Of a DNA stretch of 64,000 nt, positions 44,308-57,438 are shown piece after piece. The notes under the pieces were generated by a model. It was not told the DNA's origin. It made no database searches and worked only from the letters and a program-made list of their open reading frames with translations. Location of the stretch: assembly GCA_000711775.1 (NCBI GenBank), contig ARYC01017295.1, positions 121,215 through 185,214 of the forward strand, written 5' to 3'. The stretch is from Oxytricha trifallax. Its lineage: Eukaryota > Ciliophora > Spirotrichea > Sporadotrichida > Oxytrichidae. Both the position numbers and the translations under genes were made by a program. How positions within the stretch are numbered: position 1 is the stretch's first letter; each line of letters starts with the position of its first letter.

Positions 44308-47137
44308 TCACTAATCTAATTTAGTTTAAAGAAGATAGTTTAAGAGAGATCTGAGTTTGAGATTTTCTTCTCTTAGCTAAATTACTTCTCTCTTCCTTCT
44401 GCTAGATTTTTGTTCAACGTTTTCTAGTTTTTAAGCAACTTGTTTAAGCTAGATTGTCATTTATTATTAATTTTATTGTATGGCTTAATTGTTACTCAAG
44501 TTCATGCCACTCTTTCTTCCTTTTGAAGTCTTTGAAGTATGTTAAGTTTTTAATTATTGAGAATCTTCATGAATTGAAATTTTATTGGTAAGCTGAGTCT
44601 GTTGGAATCTATTAGTCATCTCATGAAGCTGTTTAAAACTATCTTTATTTCCAGCTAAATGGATGCCCTCATTGATTCTTTTAGTTGAACTAAATCCATT
44701 AAGATTTAGCCTACTCTACTTTTTAATAGTCAAAAATTAAAAAATAATTTCTCTTTAACATTCTAGTTTAGGGAGTGGGTGCTTAATAGCTATTTTATTT
44801 TACCTATGGATCAAAAGATACTTTATTAGTAGTTTTCCCTGGTTTAAATAGTGAAAGTTTAGTGCTCTATTAAATATTATTATTTCTAGGACTCATTTGA
44901 CTGCTTATATTAGGCTGTTGCATTTTAATACAAGAATTGTTATTGCTTACTTCATTACTGTCGATCGATTAAGTTTAAATTGATTTTAAGTGAATGCTTA
45001 TCCAATTTAAAAGCCTCATGAACTTCAATCTTGACAAATGAATCTTCTTATTCAAGTACTTGTACAGAGTGTAAATTACGATAGGGTTCACTTTCATCAA
45101 GCTCTAACTCCAAATTGTCTTTGAATATTAAGGGCTAAATTATTTCAGTCTCACTTGTCATTTAATTTTAGAGCGAAGAAACTTTCACAGTAAATAAAAT
45201 GTAACTTAAGTGGGGAAAGCTTGCTTTAGCATCTAAGGTGAACTCTGAATATCAGATGGGTTACAATTCTTTCGAGTATTTTGATTAAGTTCTGAAACAG
45301 AAAAGTAAGGAGGCATGTGTTGAATATCCCCAATCTTTTTGCTTGGAGTCTATCTTTGTAAGTTTAATAAATTGCTATCTGATTCACTGTTTCTCATAAA
45401 AGTTGTGTTTTTCTTAGAGTGAGGTTTGACTAAATATGAAAATCTAGCTAAATTTTGTGTCAAACTTCCTTAAATAGTGTAATTAGACTCAGTATCAAGA
45501 AGTTTATTGGAGCATTTACTTGGTGTATTAATGGTAAATTGATTAAGATTTAGTTAAGGTTTTATGAATTTCAGATGATGGAGATATTTGATTTTTCTTT
45601 GCTGTTGAAGAGAAATTCTTGATTTAATGAAGTTAATTTTAAATTCTCTATTTTCCTTGAACTTATTTTGGCCATACAGCAGTTACTAAATTGTATTACG
45701 ATTTAGACTAGATTTTAAATTCATCTGAGGAGCATGCTTTGAATAAAGATGCTGTTTTTTATTTTGCTGCTTTTAGCCACAGCATTTTTGGGCTAATTAA
45801 ATTTATAAGATAAAAAAAGCTGCTTCTTAATTTTATTAATCCCTAATGTTTGTGCAAACATCAAACTAGAGGTTGAGTTATCCATTCCTATTCGATAGGT
45901 TGAATCTTCTAACTTTTATGAATTATCTTTTTCTTATAATTTTTTCCCTAAAGGCATTAATATTTATTTTTAGGACCCATTTATCACAGTCAGCTGCTCT
46001 TAATTTTATTAGAATTAGCTCTAATCAGATTATTTTTTTGTCATTGATATTCATACCTCCAAATCTCATTCAGTCTAATTATTATAGTTTATAAATTATA
46101 AAATAATATGAAAATTTTAATTCAAATTTTTTTTACATTATATTCAAGATTTTGAGGGATTTAATAAATCAAACAGCACCAAGAGATAGATAAGACAATT
46201 TGATAAAGATAATATAATTTAGATTAAAGTTCTAAAACAATATTTATTAAAAAATGATAGTCTGAGATATTTGCAAAAGAGAGTTATAGGATAAGATATT
46301 ATTATTTTGCTGAGAAACAAACTGTATAAAATGCTGATATTATCTTAATAAATAAAAAAACTGTTTTAAGATTTAGATTCTATCACTTTTTAATACCTCT
46401 GTCATAACACTTGTATATCCTCTTACAGTTTGTTGCTGCCTTTTGGTAAGACTATTTGACCTCTCCTTCGTTGATTTTGCTTTAATAAATTGAAGACATT
46501 GATGATCTTAGTGATCAGTTGCCGCAGAACTCATTTATAATGTCACAGTTTTTTCAATGTAGTTTGATCCTTTCTGATTTCTGCTCGATTTAGAATTCTC
46601 AAATTGACTTTATTTAAAAGCTAGATTAGGACTTTCAAAAGTATCTAATTTTTACTTCCTCAAGCCAGAGCCTTTAGAAAATATAGATGAATTTTTTTCT
46701 TTTACTGGAATTTTTATGCTGGATAATTCAACTACTTCTATGTTAGGCAAATTCTTATTCTGATGTGGGGTTTTCTGAAAATTTGATGAAGGCTATGAGC
46801 TTTAATTACTGTAAAACTACAAGTTTGGAGGTGCATCTCCAATTATATCTTGCGAGCTATATTTAACTTCTTTTCTCTATAATGATGTTTGCATTCTGAT
46901 TCCATTTTTAGGGCTCAAGCCAGTTCCTCCCTGGATGTTATTTAATTAATTCACTGTTCTTCCTTCTCAAACTTTTATTGAGCTTCCCAATTGACCATTC
47001 ACCGTAAGTGAGCTTGAATTATACAAGTAATTGACTGGCTCATTTTATTGGGGTTTATAAACATTTGTCTCAAATTCTTCGGCAACTGAGCATCTCATAG
47101 ATGGGAAGAGAGAGTCTGTTTTATCATTTATATCCAT
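44308..47137 (-). CDS. Large Gln/Asn/Ser-rich protein with C-terminal basic coiled coil
   Basis: Starts MDINDKTDSLFPSMRCSVAE. The first block runs to about 46365 (NYLYNSSSLTVNGQLGSS, NLPNIEVVELSSIKIPVK, QQQTVRGYTSVMTEVLK) with one isolated in-frame TGA after SSIKV. Later blocks read FSYLVKPHSKKNTTFMRN, IFKDNLELELDESEPYRN, KLSLFKPGKTTNKVSF and KTSKGRKSGMNLSNNQ. The end, KLENVEQKSSRRKREVIQ then LREENLKLRSLLNYLLQ, is basic followed by a leucine-heptad helix, loosely bZIP-like, and stops at TGA 44308-44310. A block near 46330-45890 lacks coding character and may be an IES. Function unknown; a regulatory protein is possible. Confidence 0.6.
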
Positions 47138-47918
47138 TCTAAAATTTCTGCCAATCTTATAAAGAAATTATAGCTTATATCTTAAAAGATATACTTAATT
47201 TATTTTTAATTAAACAGCAGCTCTGTTTGCGCTTATATCTCTTTATTATTTAAGGAATAAAAATTATTTGGGAAAATCTTATTAAATATTAAAACCTGAC
47301 AGTTATCAGTCTATTTTGACTAAAAAATTGAATCTAAAGAGATACTTCGGTAAATTCAACATTTTCAGTTTGAGTTTACTATTGGCATAATTTTTGAATC
47401 ATCCCACGAAGCAACGCATTTAGATATTGAGTTGGCTCCCAAAAAAGTAAGAGTGATTATTTTCTATTGTATATGAGATATTTTCATACTAGCAATTACA
47501 ACCACCGTCTCATATTCATGCGCTAATATAGAAGAATAATTAAATCAGAGTCAGGAATAGACAAATTCCAAAAACATAAGGCAAGGTAATTAATATTTAA
47601 TTGCCCGAATCGATTTTATTACTAAAATAGTTATCTTTGATCATTTTGTATGACTTAATAATTTTAATATTTATTAATCCAGCTTTTTAATTTCTAGTAA
47701 AACCAAATATATACATTTTATATTCATTGGACCTATAATACTGAAAGAAAATTTTGCTAATAATTTTAGCTAAAAGTTTAGCTTGCCCTAATATTTTATT
47801 AAAATAAAAATATTCTCTCATCTCTTAGATTTTGTAATATTAATATATGAGCTTTATAAGAATTATTAAAAGCCTAAAATTTTGATTAGTTAATTTAATA
47901 AAAGAAATTACAAATATA
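47138..47918. other. Divergent intergenic spacer
   Basis: AT-rich region between the start codons of a minus-strand and a plus-strand gene, so it should hold two promoters. No coding frame or repeat is recognised. Confidence 0.5.
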
Positions 47919-48489
47919 ATGGAGAAAGACTACATCCCATCTACGAAGTAAACTCAAGAGCAGATTGACGACTTAATGATACCGTACAGTCTTAACGATT
48001 GCTGCTTTAATGAACTCGTAGAATACAGATCATTTTAAAAATTATACAATAATTTAATTAATGATCTATATAATTATTTCACCCACTATTTATAGTATAA
48101 ATAGGAATTAGGATAAATCATGCAACAACGACAATAAATGGAATTTTGTGCCTTTTTTCCACAGATTAGGTCTTTGCAGATAGCTCTTCGATAGATGGAT
48201 TATATGTTAGAGTAACAGAGAATTTAGATTAGAGAGAGCAGACGTAGTGAACTCAAACTTGTAGAAGAGACCAGCAAATCACTTGAAAGATTATGAGAAA
48301 TATGGGATAAAAGGATTCGTCAAATTTGATGAACATTCCTAATTAAATGAAGAAATAAATGTACATAAAATATATATACTATAGTTTAATCCAGAAATTT
48401 ATATGAAATATTTGAGGCAATAATCAAGAAAAGATAGTATTTGTGGAAATAATTTAATTCATTATATTCAATTTTTTGAAAGCAATTGA
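47919..48489 (+). CDS. Twin-CX9C mitochondrial protein, complex I NDUFB7-like
   Basis: Two MDSs joined at pointer ATCAT. The first encodes MEKDYIPSTKQTQEQIDDLM and IPYSLNDCCFNELVEYRS. The second continues CNNDNKWNFVPFFHRLGL, CRQLFDRWIICQSNREFR, then LERADVVNSNLQKRP and KGFVKFDEHSQLNEE. Joining creates C-FNELVEYRS-C and C-RQLFDRWII-C, two exact CX9C motifs about 17 residues apart. NDUFB7 (complex I subunit B18) has this pattern, with an N-terminal MIPYSLxDxC-like lead and a second CX9C ending W..C..xRE. Such proteins are oxidised in the mitochondrial intermembrane space by the Mia40 pathway. The frame runs to TGA 48487-48489, but the true end may be earlier at another IES. Confidence 0.65.
48034..48121 (+). 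other. IES of 88 bp, pointer ATCAT
   Basis: The direct repeat ATCAT occurs at 48029-48033 and 48117-48121. The 88-bp segment is AT-rich and not a multiple of three. Removing it puts the two cysteine-bearing halves in one frame and creates the first CX9C motif across the junction. Confidence 0.85.
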
Positions 48490-50460
48490 AATTGGTAGAG
48501 AAGTATTTCAGAGCAAATATAATTTCACCTTTTATTTGCATTCATAAAGTATCACATTAAACAAACACTCAAATACACTGATAAAATAAAAATTTGTATT
48601 GTAATTTAAAATATTCTCACGAGTATGTTTTTATATCCTTAATAAGTGAAAATTTATCTCAAAAATTAATTATAGATATAGTATTAGAGTGAGCATGAGA
48701 AATTAAATTAAAGATAAATGAATTGTAAGCATGCTTATTTAAAATTATTTTATTTAGTGATTCAGATTAAATCAAAGAAAAATTAATAAAATATATAAGG
48801 GGAAATTTGAATAATTAACTATCTAATATTTACTCTAACAATTTTAATTTTAATTGGTTCTATGGTTAATAAATTTATTGCCCTAAAATGTTCACACACT
48901 CTAAAAAATATAACTACAGTGTTAACGCTGACATTAGCTTATCTCACGTAAAGAGCTAGATTTTGTAATCTCAGTAGCCCATGCTAATTGAGAAAGATAT
49001 TAACTATAGTTTTTTGCAATTTTTATATAAGATATAAAATTAAATAAGAAGTTTTTCCATTTTTTGGAATCGTTTGAGTTTTATTTTTATTGCAGTTTAA
49101 TTTTAAAATAATCTTAGATGATGGGTAAGAATTGCAAATATTTGAGATAAGAGAGAATATATATTATTTAAAATTAAGGAATTGTAACAATCATTATTAA
49201 ATGTAAAAATTTAGGAAACGGAATTGCAACTTATGGCTAAGCTGCTCCAAATGGGGCGATAGGCATGAATTATATATATATTTTTAACGCAATTAATTTT
49301 GAAACTTATGATTCAATTTATTATTACATGAACGCAGGAGGTCCTGGAAGAAAAACTATAATAAATAAAAATAAGTATCATTAAACTTAAATAATCTGTA
49401 TAGGCCACAGTTGATGCATCCATGTATAACACCTCATAACCGTAATTTCAAAAATAATATATTGGTTTTGAAATTCAAAGGTGAATAATCTATTTTTAAA
49501 CTTTTTAAAATATTTGAGGGATTAATTCCTGTATCTTTAAATTAAATATATATATTTCCCCAATTATTAATGAAGAAATCTTAAACTTCATCCCCTTAAA
49601 TTAGATCTGTAAGTTTACAATGTATACAATCAATATTTTATTTTCAAGATAACTCTGTAATGAGCAGAGGAAGTCAAAAACCACATAGTTTATTTAATTA
49701 CATTTAAGAATTTAGTTACTAAAAAACCTATCACATTTAAGATAACTTATGATTATATAAATCTGATTTATTTTAAGTTCAATGGGAAATACGATTATAT
49801 TAATGAATCAAGCCCCAACACGCTACTATGATGTTTTTTACCAAGAACTGATAAGAGAATGATAAGTAAGTCAAAGATATTGCAATAAATTCAATTTTTT
49901 GTTTAATACGCTATAAAGTACATATAAAATTATTAATTTACACTATATAGAGTTTTATTTTTACAGAATTTATTTCTAGAAATATTATCATGAAACTTTA
50001 GGAAACATATTTTCATTAATTTTTTAATTAATTCAAGCTATGATAAACAGGATTTCAAGACTATTGCTCACAGTAGAAATTCTTTATTTTTAATATTTTA
50101 GTTTAATTACATTGTTTTTATAAAATTATGATTAATAATTATGGTAAAAGCTTTAATTTTAAATCAAATTCTTTCTTAGAATTCATGCTTCGAAAGTTGA
50201 TAATTATTTTCCTCAAAATCAATTTTCAAGGTATTAATTTATTATTAAAGTTTATTAATATCTAAACTCAATACTGATTGATTAATAATTCAATCTAGTC
50301 TATGCTCCATTATATAAGTCTAATTGTTAATCAAAATTGATAAAATTATGAGGTGAGTAATAAAATCCATAATATCTTTATTCTTTTAGCGATTTAATAA
50401 CTAACTATGAAATATATAAAAGTAATTCATCCCATTAATTTATTTGCTAATCCACTTGAA
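48490..50460. other. AT-rich region with possible isolated MDS fragments
   Basis: Mostly AT-rich non-coding sequence. The stretch 49205-49365 stands out: a plus-strand frame reads NLGNGIATYGQAAPNGAIGM then ETYDSIYYYMNAGGPGRK. A further coding-like piece at 49400-49440 (TVDASMYNTSQP) and one at 49775-49830 (KYDYINESSPNTLL) may belong to the same scrambled or heavily interrupted gene. I could not join them or name a family. Confidence 0.35.
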
Positions 50461-51568
50461 AATATAGAGGGAAATTAATATGCTTATTAAGGAAATGAGT
50501 TTGCAAAGCAAACATGTCAAGCCTAATCAATTGAAGATTCAATCGAGCAAATTATTTAAAACTAGGAATAAGGCAGGACCAGTATGGAGTTTTTCAATCC
50601 ATTCTCTCGAGCAAAATGTTAGTTATGCCTAATAAATTTTTCTTTTTATATTTATAAACCAAATCTTCAAAGCTAATACAATGTTCATAGTGAGTGAGAT
50701 GAAAAATATTTAGGCTCCCAAGCAAGTCAAAACTTAGAGTGGACTTTATTAAGAGTAAAAAAGATTTTAGTTAAAGTAATAATTGTTTGTAGTTCAGTGG
50801 TATCTAGTACATTCCACGAAAAGCAGAGATTTGACCACATTGGTTTTTACTTAACTATAAATAAAAGACTTTTATTTTGGTGATAGAAAGCAGGAATGGA
50901 GAAATCACATGAACGATCACTAGGCTATCTAAGACTACTGTGAATAATAAAAATTCTAATTTTGTCAGTTTATGAAAGAAATTAGAAGCTTTGCAAATAC
51001 TCCTTTTTATCATAATTTTAAGATTATTTAACTCCAAGCAACAGATAAGATGAGGATTTATCGATCCAAGATTAAAGTTAAAAGAAGAAGAAATCCTCGA
51101 TGAAGATAGATAAAAGTAAAAGTAATGGTGAAAGCGATAATGCAACAAGCAGCAGTGACGAAGAAAATTATAAATTAGAAAATAGGGATGAGATGCCTCT
51201 GAATAGCGGCAACGAATCAGATACTAATTTGAACCCTCGCCATTAAAGCAAAAGACTAACTTTAATGTCATCTCCTTAGATTTTGGGAATATTAGTTTAC
51301 TATATATATATATATATATATATAACATCATCTACAAAATACCATTAGCATATATAGATAAAATATTTTTAAATCTTTAGACTGTCAGCCTGTTTTGAAG
51401 AAGTTTATTAAGAATGTAATAGTGGGTGCAAATTACGAAGATGATGAGGAAATTTGCAAGCGTTTGCATCATGGACTTCTCGTAAATAATGGTAAAAATC
51501 TTGCTCTGCAATTGCATTATTACGACTAGATAGGACTTTCCTACTCAACAAATCCATTAAAATAATGA
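50461..51568 (+). CDS. Unrecognised protein, interrupted
   Basis: Coding-like blocks on the plus strand: YQGNEFAKQTCQAQSIEDSI and GRTSMEFFNPFSRAKCQLC (about 50480-50640), YLGSQASQNLEWTLLRVKK (about 50710-50770), an acidic Ser-rich block KSNGESDNATSSSDEENY with MPLNSGNESDTNLNPRH (51098-51290). After a likely intron ending in TTTAG comes VLKKFIKNVIVGANYEDDE, ICKRLHHGLLVNNGKNLA and TGA 51566-51568. A (TA)n run lies at 51299-51324 within the likely intron. The order and joints of the first blocks are uncertain because more than one frame is open. Confidence 0.45.
51299..51324. repeat. (TA)n microsatellite
   Basis: About 12 TA units, between two coding blocks of the same gene, probably within an intron. 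Confidence 0.9.
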
Positions 51569-51641
51569 AGTAACTCTCAAAATTCTTTATAAATTTTGAT
51601 AATGAGATTTAATGAATAATTTTAAGAGTACTGAAATCATA

Positions 51642-52059
51642 ATTGCTAAAATATAATTGATTTTGGAAAATTAAATTAAAATAAGTAAATAATTATATAA
51701 ATTAGTTGCAGTTGACTTGCTCCAAGCCTTGGCAATCTGGTACTTAAACAAAAGAGAAGTTTAAAATCAGCTGGACTTTATTATTGGGCAGTACTGTCCT
51801 ATCTTATCGTAGGTGCGAGATAACTTGATTTTCATTTTGGCATTATATTTACTTAACAAATCACCCAAAATTAAAGTAAGTTAATCTCTCTCCTACGATG
51901 CTATAAGGCAGTACCGCCAATAGTAAAACTCAGCTGATTTTGAATTTTCTATAAAAAAATATCATATTTTCTAGGTTTGGAAAAAGTTAACTGCCAATAA
52001 GTTGTAATTATATTAATTAATTTTAATTTAATTCTCCCAATCATTTATATTTCAGCAAT
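51642..52059. mobile_element. Foldback element, copy 3
   Basis: 418 bp with tips ATTGCTAAAATATAATTGAT and its inverse (GATTTCAGCAAT-like at the right). The arms share CAGCTGGACTTTATTATTGG and GCGAGATAACTTGATTTT with copy 1, in degenerate inverse. It lies between the stop of one plus-strand gene and the start of the next, 37 bp before that start. It is non-coding, and older than copy 1 judging by arm mismatch. Confidence 0.85.
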
Positions 52060-52096
52060 AATTAATTGTATTTAATTCAAGAGCAAATCAGACAAG

Positions 52097-52860
52097 ATGG
52101 CAACTGATCAAAATAAAAGAAGATAGACAATTAAATTCAAAGCTTTAACTGGAGGTATAGCTTTGCTTCCAGAAGAATATACAAACTTAATTGAATAGGA
52201 TGAAAGAAACTGAGGTGAATTTACTTTGAATACTCTCTCTCTCTATCAAAAATAAGAGTGGTATTTGTCTCAATATCTTTTATTCAGATATTAATAATTT
52301 TAGATTATAATTAATTGGTATTCTTGAAGGAGGAACAATTTACATCAAAGCTAAGACAGCATCAAAGCTATACTTTATGAATCAAAGACAAATTGAGAAG
52401 GCAATTTTAATGAGTTTAGTGAAAATGAGAGGACCATAAACTTAATTTAGAATAGAGGAACTTTGGCTTCAAGATATTGTTGAGAGCTTCAATTTCCCAA
52501 CCTACAGGAAGGTTTTCACAAAAATATAGACACTAAGTGTTGTTATTCTAGAAGACAATCCAAATTTACTTTGGATTAAATTAAATAAATTATCAATAAA
52601 ATTTTGAACGTGGCTTAGAAGCATTTGTTAAAAATTGACATGCCACATTTCACATTTACGCCAGATAATTAGGAAGAGCCTTAGAGGAAATTCAAAAAGT
52701 ATATAGATCCAGATAATTACAATGTTACGCTGTAGAGCAGGCTATAAGATTGGAAAGAAAATGCTGTAGACACTTTCACAGAAATGGTTGGCGATGACAT
52801 TTAGAATCCTGTAGCCCCTCATCTGATTTCCAGAAATACAGTCATTTTTTAGAAAAAAAA
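52097..52860 (+). CDS. Unrecognised protein, interrupted
   Basis: Starts MATDQNKRRQTIKFKALTGG, IALLPEEYTNLIEQDERN and meets TGA, likely an MDS end. A later block reads FRLQLIGILEGGTIYIKAKT, KLYFMNQRQIEKAILMSL, RGPQTQFRIEELWLQDIV. Near 52500 the coding frame changes to KCCYSRRQSKFTLDQIKQ, LKIDMPHFTFTPDNQEEP, YIDPDNYNVTLQSRLQDW and GDDIQNPVAPHLISRN. The end is not certain; the frame stays open past 52860 toward the convergent helicase gene. Composition is clearly coding. No family is recognised. Confidence 0.55.
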
Positions 52861-52965
52861 TTAAGAATAAAAGTATCTTAAAAATTAATAAGCTTACACA
52901 AATATATATATATATAACTTATTTATTTCTGTTTTTTAAATCTTGCATATACTTAATTTATTCTA

Positions 52966-55900
52966 TCATTAGAAATCCTATGACATATGTTTGAACAAGC
53001 CGCCTTTCTCTATAAAGTCATTTACTTTCCTATATCCATAAACCTTATCAGTTTTATTCTTAGCTTTATCTATAATATATTTCGAATGGCAATTTTGTGT
53101 GAGAAGAGTTTCTTTACCGACCACAATTAAATTTCGCCTAGCCCTAGTTATAGCGACATTTAGTCTTCTACAATCTTCGATAAAACCCAGAGACCTAGTT
53201 CTTCCGCATCCAACTATAATGATATATCTTTCAGCTCCTTGAAAGGAATCAACTGTTGACACTTGAATAGCTTTTAGAGCCTCATTTTTTGAGTCAATTA
53301 TCATTTCATTGATTAACTCTTCTTGAGATTTGTAAGTCACGATTACTCCTATGGAAAAAACTGGAGCGTCATTAGATTAATTTTCGTTTTAAGGAGACTT
53401 ATTTTCTTCCTCTTTCGAAGAAGATGAGGATTCATAAGCACCTTGCATGTTTCCTGAATATTTTTGTCAAATAAGGCAACACAAATAATCAAGAAGAGCA
53501 ACAATGAATTTAGCTTCATAATAGTTTCTGTATAAAAATTCACTCTTTGATTCTTAACCTTTCTCTGCTGATATATTAGTAACAGGCTAAAATTCTTTGA
53601 TTATTTGCATTCTAGTATCTGCTTTGACTCCATTTTCTAAGTATTTTCATAAAATAAGTCATTGGCAATTTAGGCTATCATTGGATGACACTGAAAAAAA
53701 TGAATCATATAATAAGTCAAATCTTATTCTATATTAAGTTCTCAAAAGAATACAATAGAATTGTTCTTTCATCAGTCTCACAAACAAGGGCAAATGTGGA
53801 ATCATATTCTATGTTCTGACTTTATTTTTACTCTCTTCTAAAATTTACTCTTGATGAAGTTTTTTCTCCTTAAAAATTAAAGGATATAATCGGTGGTAGT
53901 TTGCAATAGATCTCCCACTACTAATTAACTTTTTGTCAATTGAATGCTTGAATATTGGAAAGTGAAACTTTGGGGTTAGAGCATTTAAGAACACTCATCA
54001 AGTATCACAATTTTGAATTGCATGTTCTTCATAACTTCAAATCCTGTTGATGCTACTTGTGCACCAACAACTCTCTTCTACATTAATAGTTCTTTTCTTT
54101 ACTGAATAGTTTGGCTTCTAATGTGATTAATGCTTTCTTGAATATTAATTAGCTCTTCATCCTGATTTTAATTCATTTTACCATTTAGTTTTATTAAAGA
54201 CCTTATCTCTTCCATCATAGCTTCCAGTTCTCTAATAGCTTCTTTATCTGCTTGTATTTTATTTGATGCTAAATGGTGAGTGTATTTTAGTAGGTGCTTA
54301 TTAATTTTCTTAAGAGAACCAACTCTTGCAAAATCCTCAAATTCTGAATTTTTCAACATTAATAAAATTCTATCAACAGCTATATTTGTTAATTTCACAG
54401 ACCAATATCTTGACTTAGGTATCACCAATTTAATCTAGTAAAGTGCAAATAAATCTGATAAATGCCACTAGTAAGTATGATTTTCCACAACCAAACGCTC
54501 CATGCACCAAAATAACATTAGAGTTATCATCAGGGTTCTTTTATGAATTAGTCTTAAGTCCACTTAAAATTTCATCTATAGCTTATTCATTACTCCTAGT
54601 TTTGGATCTTGCTAAAAACCATTTTGTAACTTCATTGAGAACACATTCTAAATCTCTGTTTAGCCTGAATTAAATACTCTACCTAACAGCTTCCACTAAT
54701 AAATTGTCGCACTTCTTCAAAACCTTAAACTTTGCTTTGGAATTTTTATTTGAGAGCATGCTATCTATATAGGGGTTAGATCTTTCCCTAAACTCAATAA
54801 GATTCTCAACTAAATTATAAAATCCATTAAGATTAACTGATTTTAAGGAATATTTATACTGATCAACTTTGTTTCTGACTTCATCAACTGATCCAATAAT
54901 TGAAACTTTGATTTTTAATTGCTTATTATGGCCATGCCACTAATTCTTAACAAAAAGCATTTCAGACACATCAGCTAAGTTTTGATTTGTCAACATAGGT
55001 CTCTTCATTAAGATCCATAAATCTTCGACCATCATATCTTTCTTTACAAGAGGAGGTAATGATTCTTTGAATTTAACGTAGAAGTATCCTGGTGTTTCTC
55101 CATCTGATTCATCACCACTATTATGCTTTTCTTCTTATTCACTCTCAGATGACTCATCTTCACTTTATCTCTAGGCTGCAAGGCCTCCTGCGCCTTTGCC
55201 TTTCTTCTTGAAAGCTTACTTTCTCTTTTTCATCCTGTTTTAAATGTTCTTGAAGTTTGCATTTTAAAGAACTCTTTAATGACTTTACGATGGTTTTGTG
55301 TACTCTAGGATAATTGGAATGAGCTGCATCTCAGTTCTCTAGTTATCATAATCTTCCTTGATGGAATACTTGAGCATTTCCAAAACTGCTAAGATGTAAA
55401 ACCCAGCATAAGACTCTCTACTCAGTAGAACTTGGTCCCTAGGAAACTAATAGATTGGGTGTCGAACAGCAAAATCTAAAGTTGCCTCACTAAAGGATTT
55501 GATGGATTGATTCTTGTCTGAGACAGTTTTCTCATGAATTTCCTTCAATCTATCAAGAGCATTTTGCTTCTAAATCTGATCAGTAAGCAATCTCTTTTTC
55601 ATTCCAGAGGAAATCTTCTTTTCAACTGCAGTTGAATTGAACTTTCCATATTCGTGATGACCTCAGGATCTGAGCTTCCTTTAAAAATCATCTAACTTCC
55701 TTTTCTTGTTAGGCTATGATTTAAACCTAAAAGTCATTATAGAATGAAGGAAAATTATCTTATTAATATATATTTCGATAAAAGCAAAATTAAAATTTGA
55801 TCAAGCCAATATTCTATTCTAGTTTTATATATAATTAGATACCAATATATCTCAATTCGTTTTTTCATTGATCAACTTAAAAAAATAAATTTTTAATGAA

Positions 55901-57405
55901 AATTGAATTATATATATTTAGAATTTTATAAAATTCTTTAAATTAATACTTACTATAAAATATTTTTGAAAAGAATAAAAGATAATTTTTAATTCAATTA
56001 AAATATTTACAAATTAAAAATAATTTGGCAACTAAATGTTTTTTATATTAAATTGTCTTTTAAAAACATCAAAAGATTATTAAATTTGAGGAAAGAGGCA
56101 AATTTCAATATATATTATATTCTCTAAATAACAAGAAATACAACTATTTGGTTATTAACTAAAATGAAGAGTTAATATGTGGTAACAAAAAAATCAAGGG
56201 ATTCTGGCTTAAATTCCATTTAATTTTATTTCTACTCAACCTGCTATTCTTTAATTGGATCTTCTTCTTCCTCAGTTTAATCAAACTCATACAAATCTGT
56301 AACTGGATCAATTTTCTTCGGATTTTACCCTTCTTGCGACTATTTTGTAATATCTTGGAAGGCTAAATATTGCTTTTTAAACTCTTTTCTTTTTTCTGGA
56401 TCAATATCTGAAGATTTAGGAACACTCAGTCCTTAATTCATTGCAATTTACTTAATAAAAGTACTCAAATCTTTCATTGTCCTTTTTCTTAAGCTTATCA
56501 GGTCATGTAAAATCGCTATCAAGCGTATTTAAACTTTAATCATCACAGATTCTATTATCCATATTATCTGTTAATTTTGAAAATTTTTCCTCCTCGTCTT
56601 CTTCTGATTCTTAGAATATATCAATATCACTTTTGATAATCTGCTGCTCTAATGCTTTGATTTGATTAAGATTGAAGTTAGAGCTCAATTTTTATTCTGT
56701 TTCTCTTTACTCTTAAGCCTATCTTCTTCTTTGTTAGAGTTATTTCAGATTCTGATCATACTCGACATTTTCACTAGTTTCTTGATCATTTCCTTAAGAA
56801 AGTTTTTCTTGTTATTGATTAATTGGATAAATTGAGTTCCCGCCTTTACCACTTTAATTAAGAATCTAATTTCTTTGTTGATTAGATTTTTACTATATAT
56901 CCTTCAGCTTATCTTGCTCCCTTTATTAGCGAACCTAACTCAATTATTCTTGATCATTATCGCTTCCAGAATTCAAAAGTTCAGGTTCTTTTACTTTCTG
57001 AGGGCATATAAAAGGTTTCTTCTTTGGAAATCCTATTCCAATTTTTTGGGAACTGCATTCATAGCAGTTGGTAGTCCTTTACCCACTGATCCTGTTTTCT
57101 CACCTTTGATCATCAAAGGACTTTATTTCCCAAGATCAAATTTGCTTTTTGAAGATTTTGATCTTCTTGCTTCAAGTTGAGATTCTCTCTTCACTGAAAC
57201 TTTGCCCTCTTTTCTCCTTTACTAAAATTTAATAAAATGTTGATGTAAAGTCAAAGCGAAAAAGAGTATTCAAAAGAGATATATCTTAGCACTTACTTCA
57301 ATTCTGACAATATACTTGTTTAGCTTAAATTCCTCATCTTCCTTCATATCAGGTAATATTCTGAAAAACTTATTGTCAAGTTGATTTGCTCTACAGTTTC
57401 TTGCA

Positions 57406-57438
<33 letters not shown>

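Noticed and set aside
50790-50860. Possible tRNA gene (GTAGTTCAGTGGTATCTAGTAC resembles a D-arm)
   Set aside because: No T-arm or acceptor pairing follows, and the stretch lies inside open coding-like frames.
50855-51148. Minus-strand open frame of about 97 codons
   Set aside because: Rich in Phe, Leu and Ser as expected from the antisense of a Lys/Glu/Asn-rich plus-strand coding region.
56875-57180. Plus-strand hydrophobic open frame suggesting a membrane protein
   Set aside because: Antisense shadow of the Lys/Gln-rich middle part of the ZGRF1-like gene.
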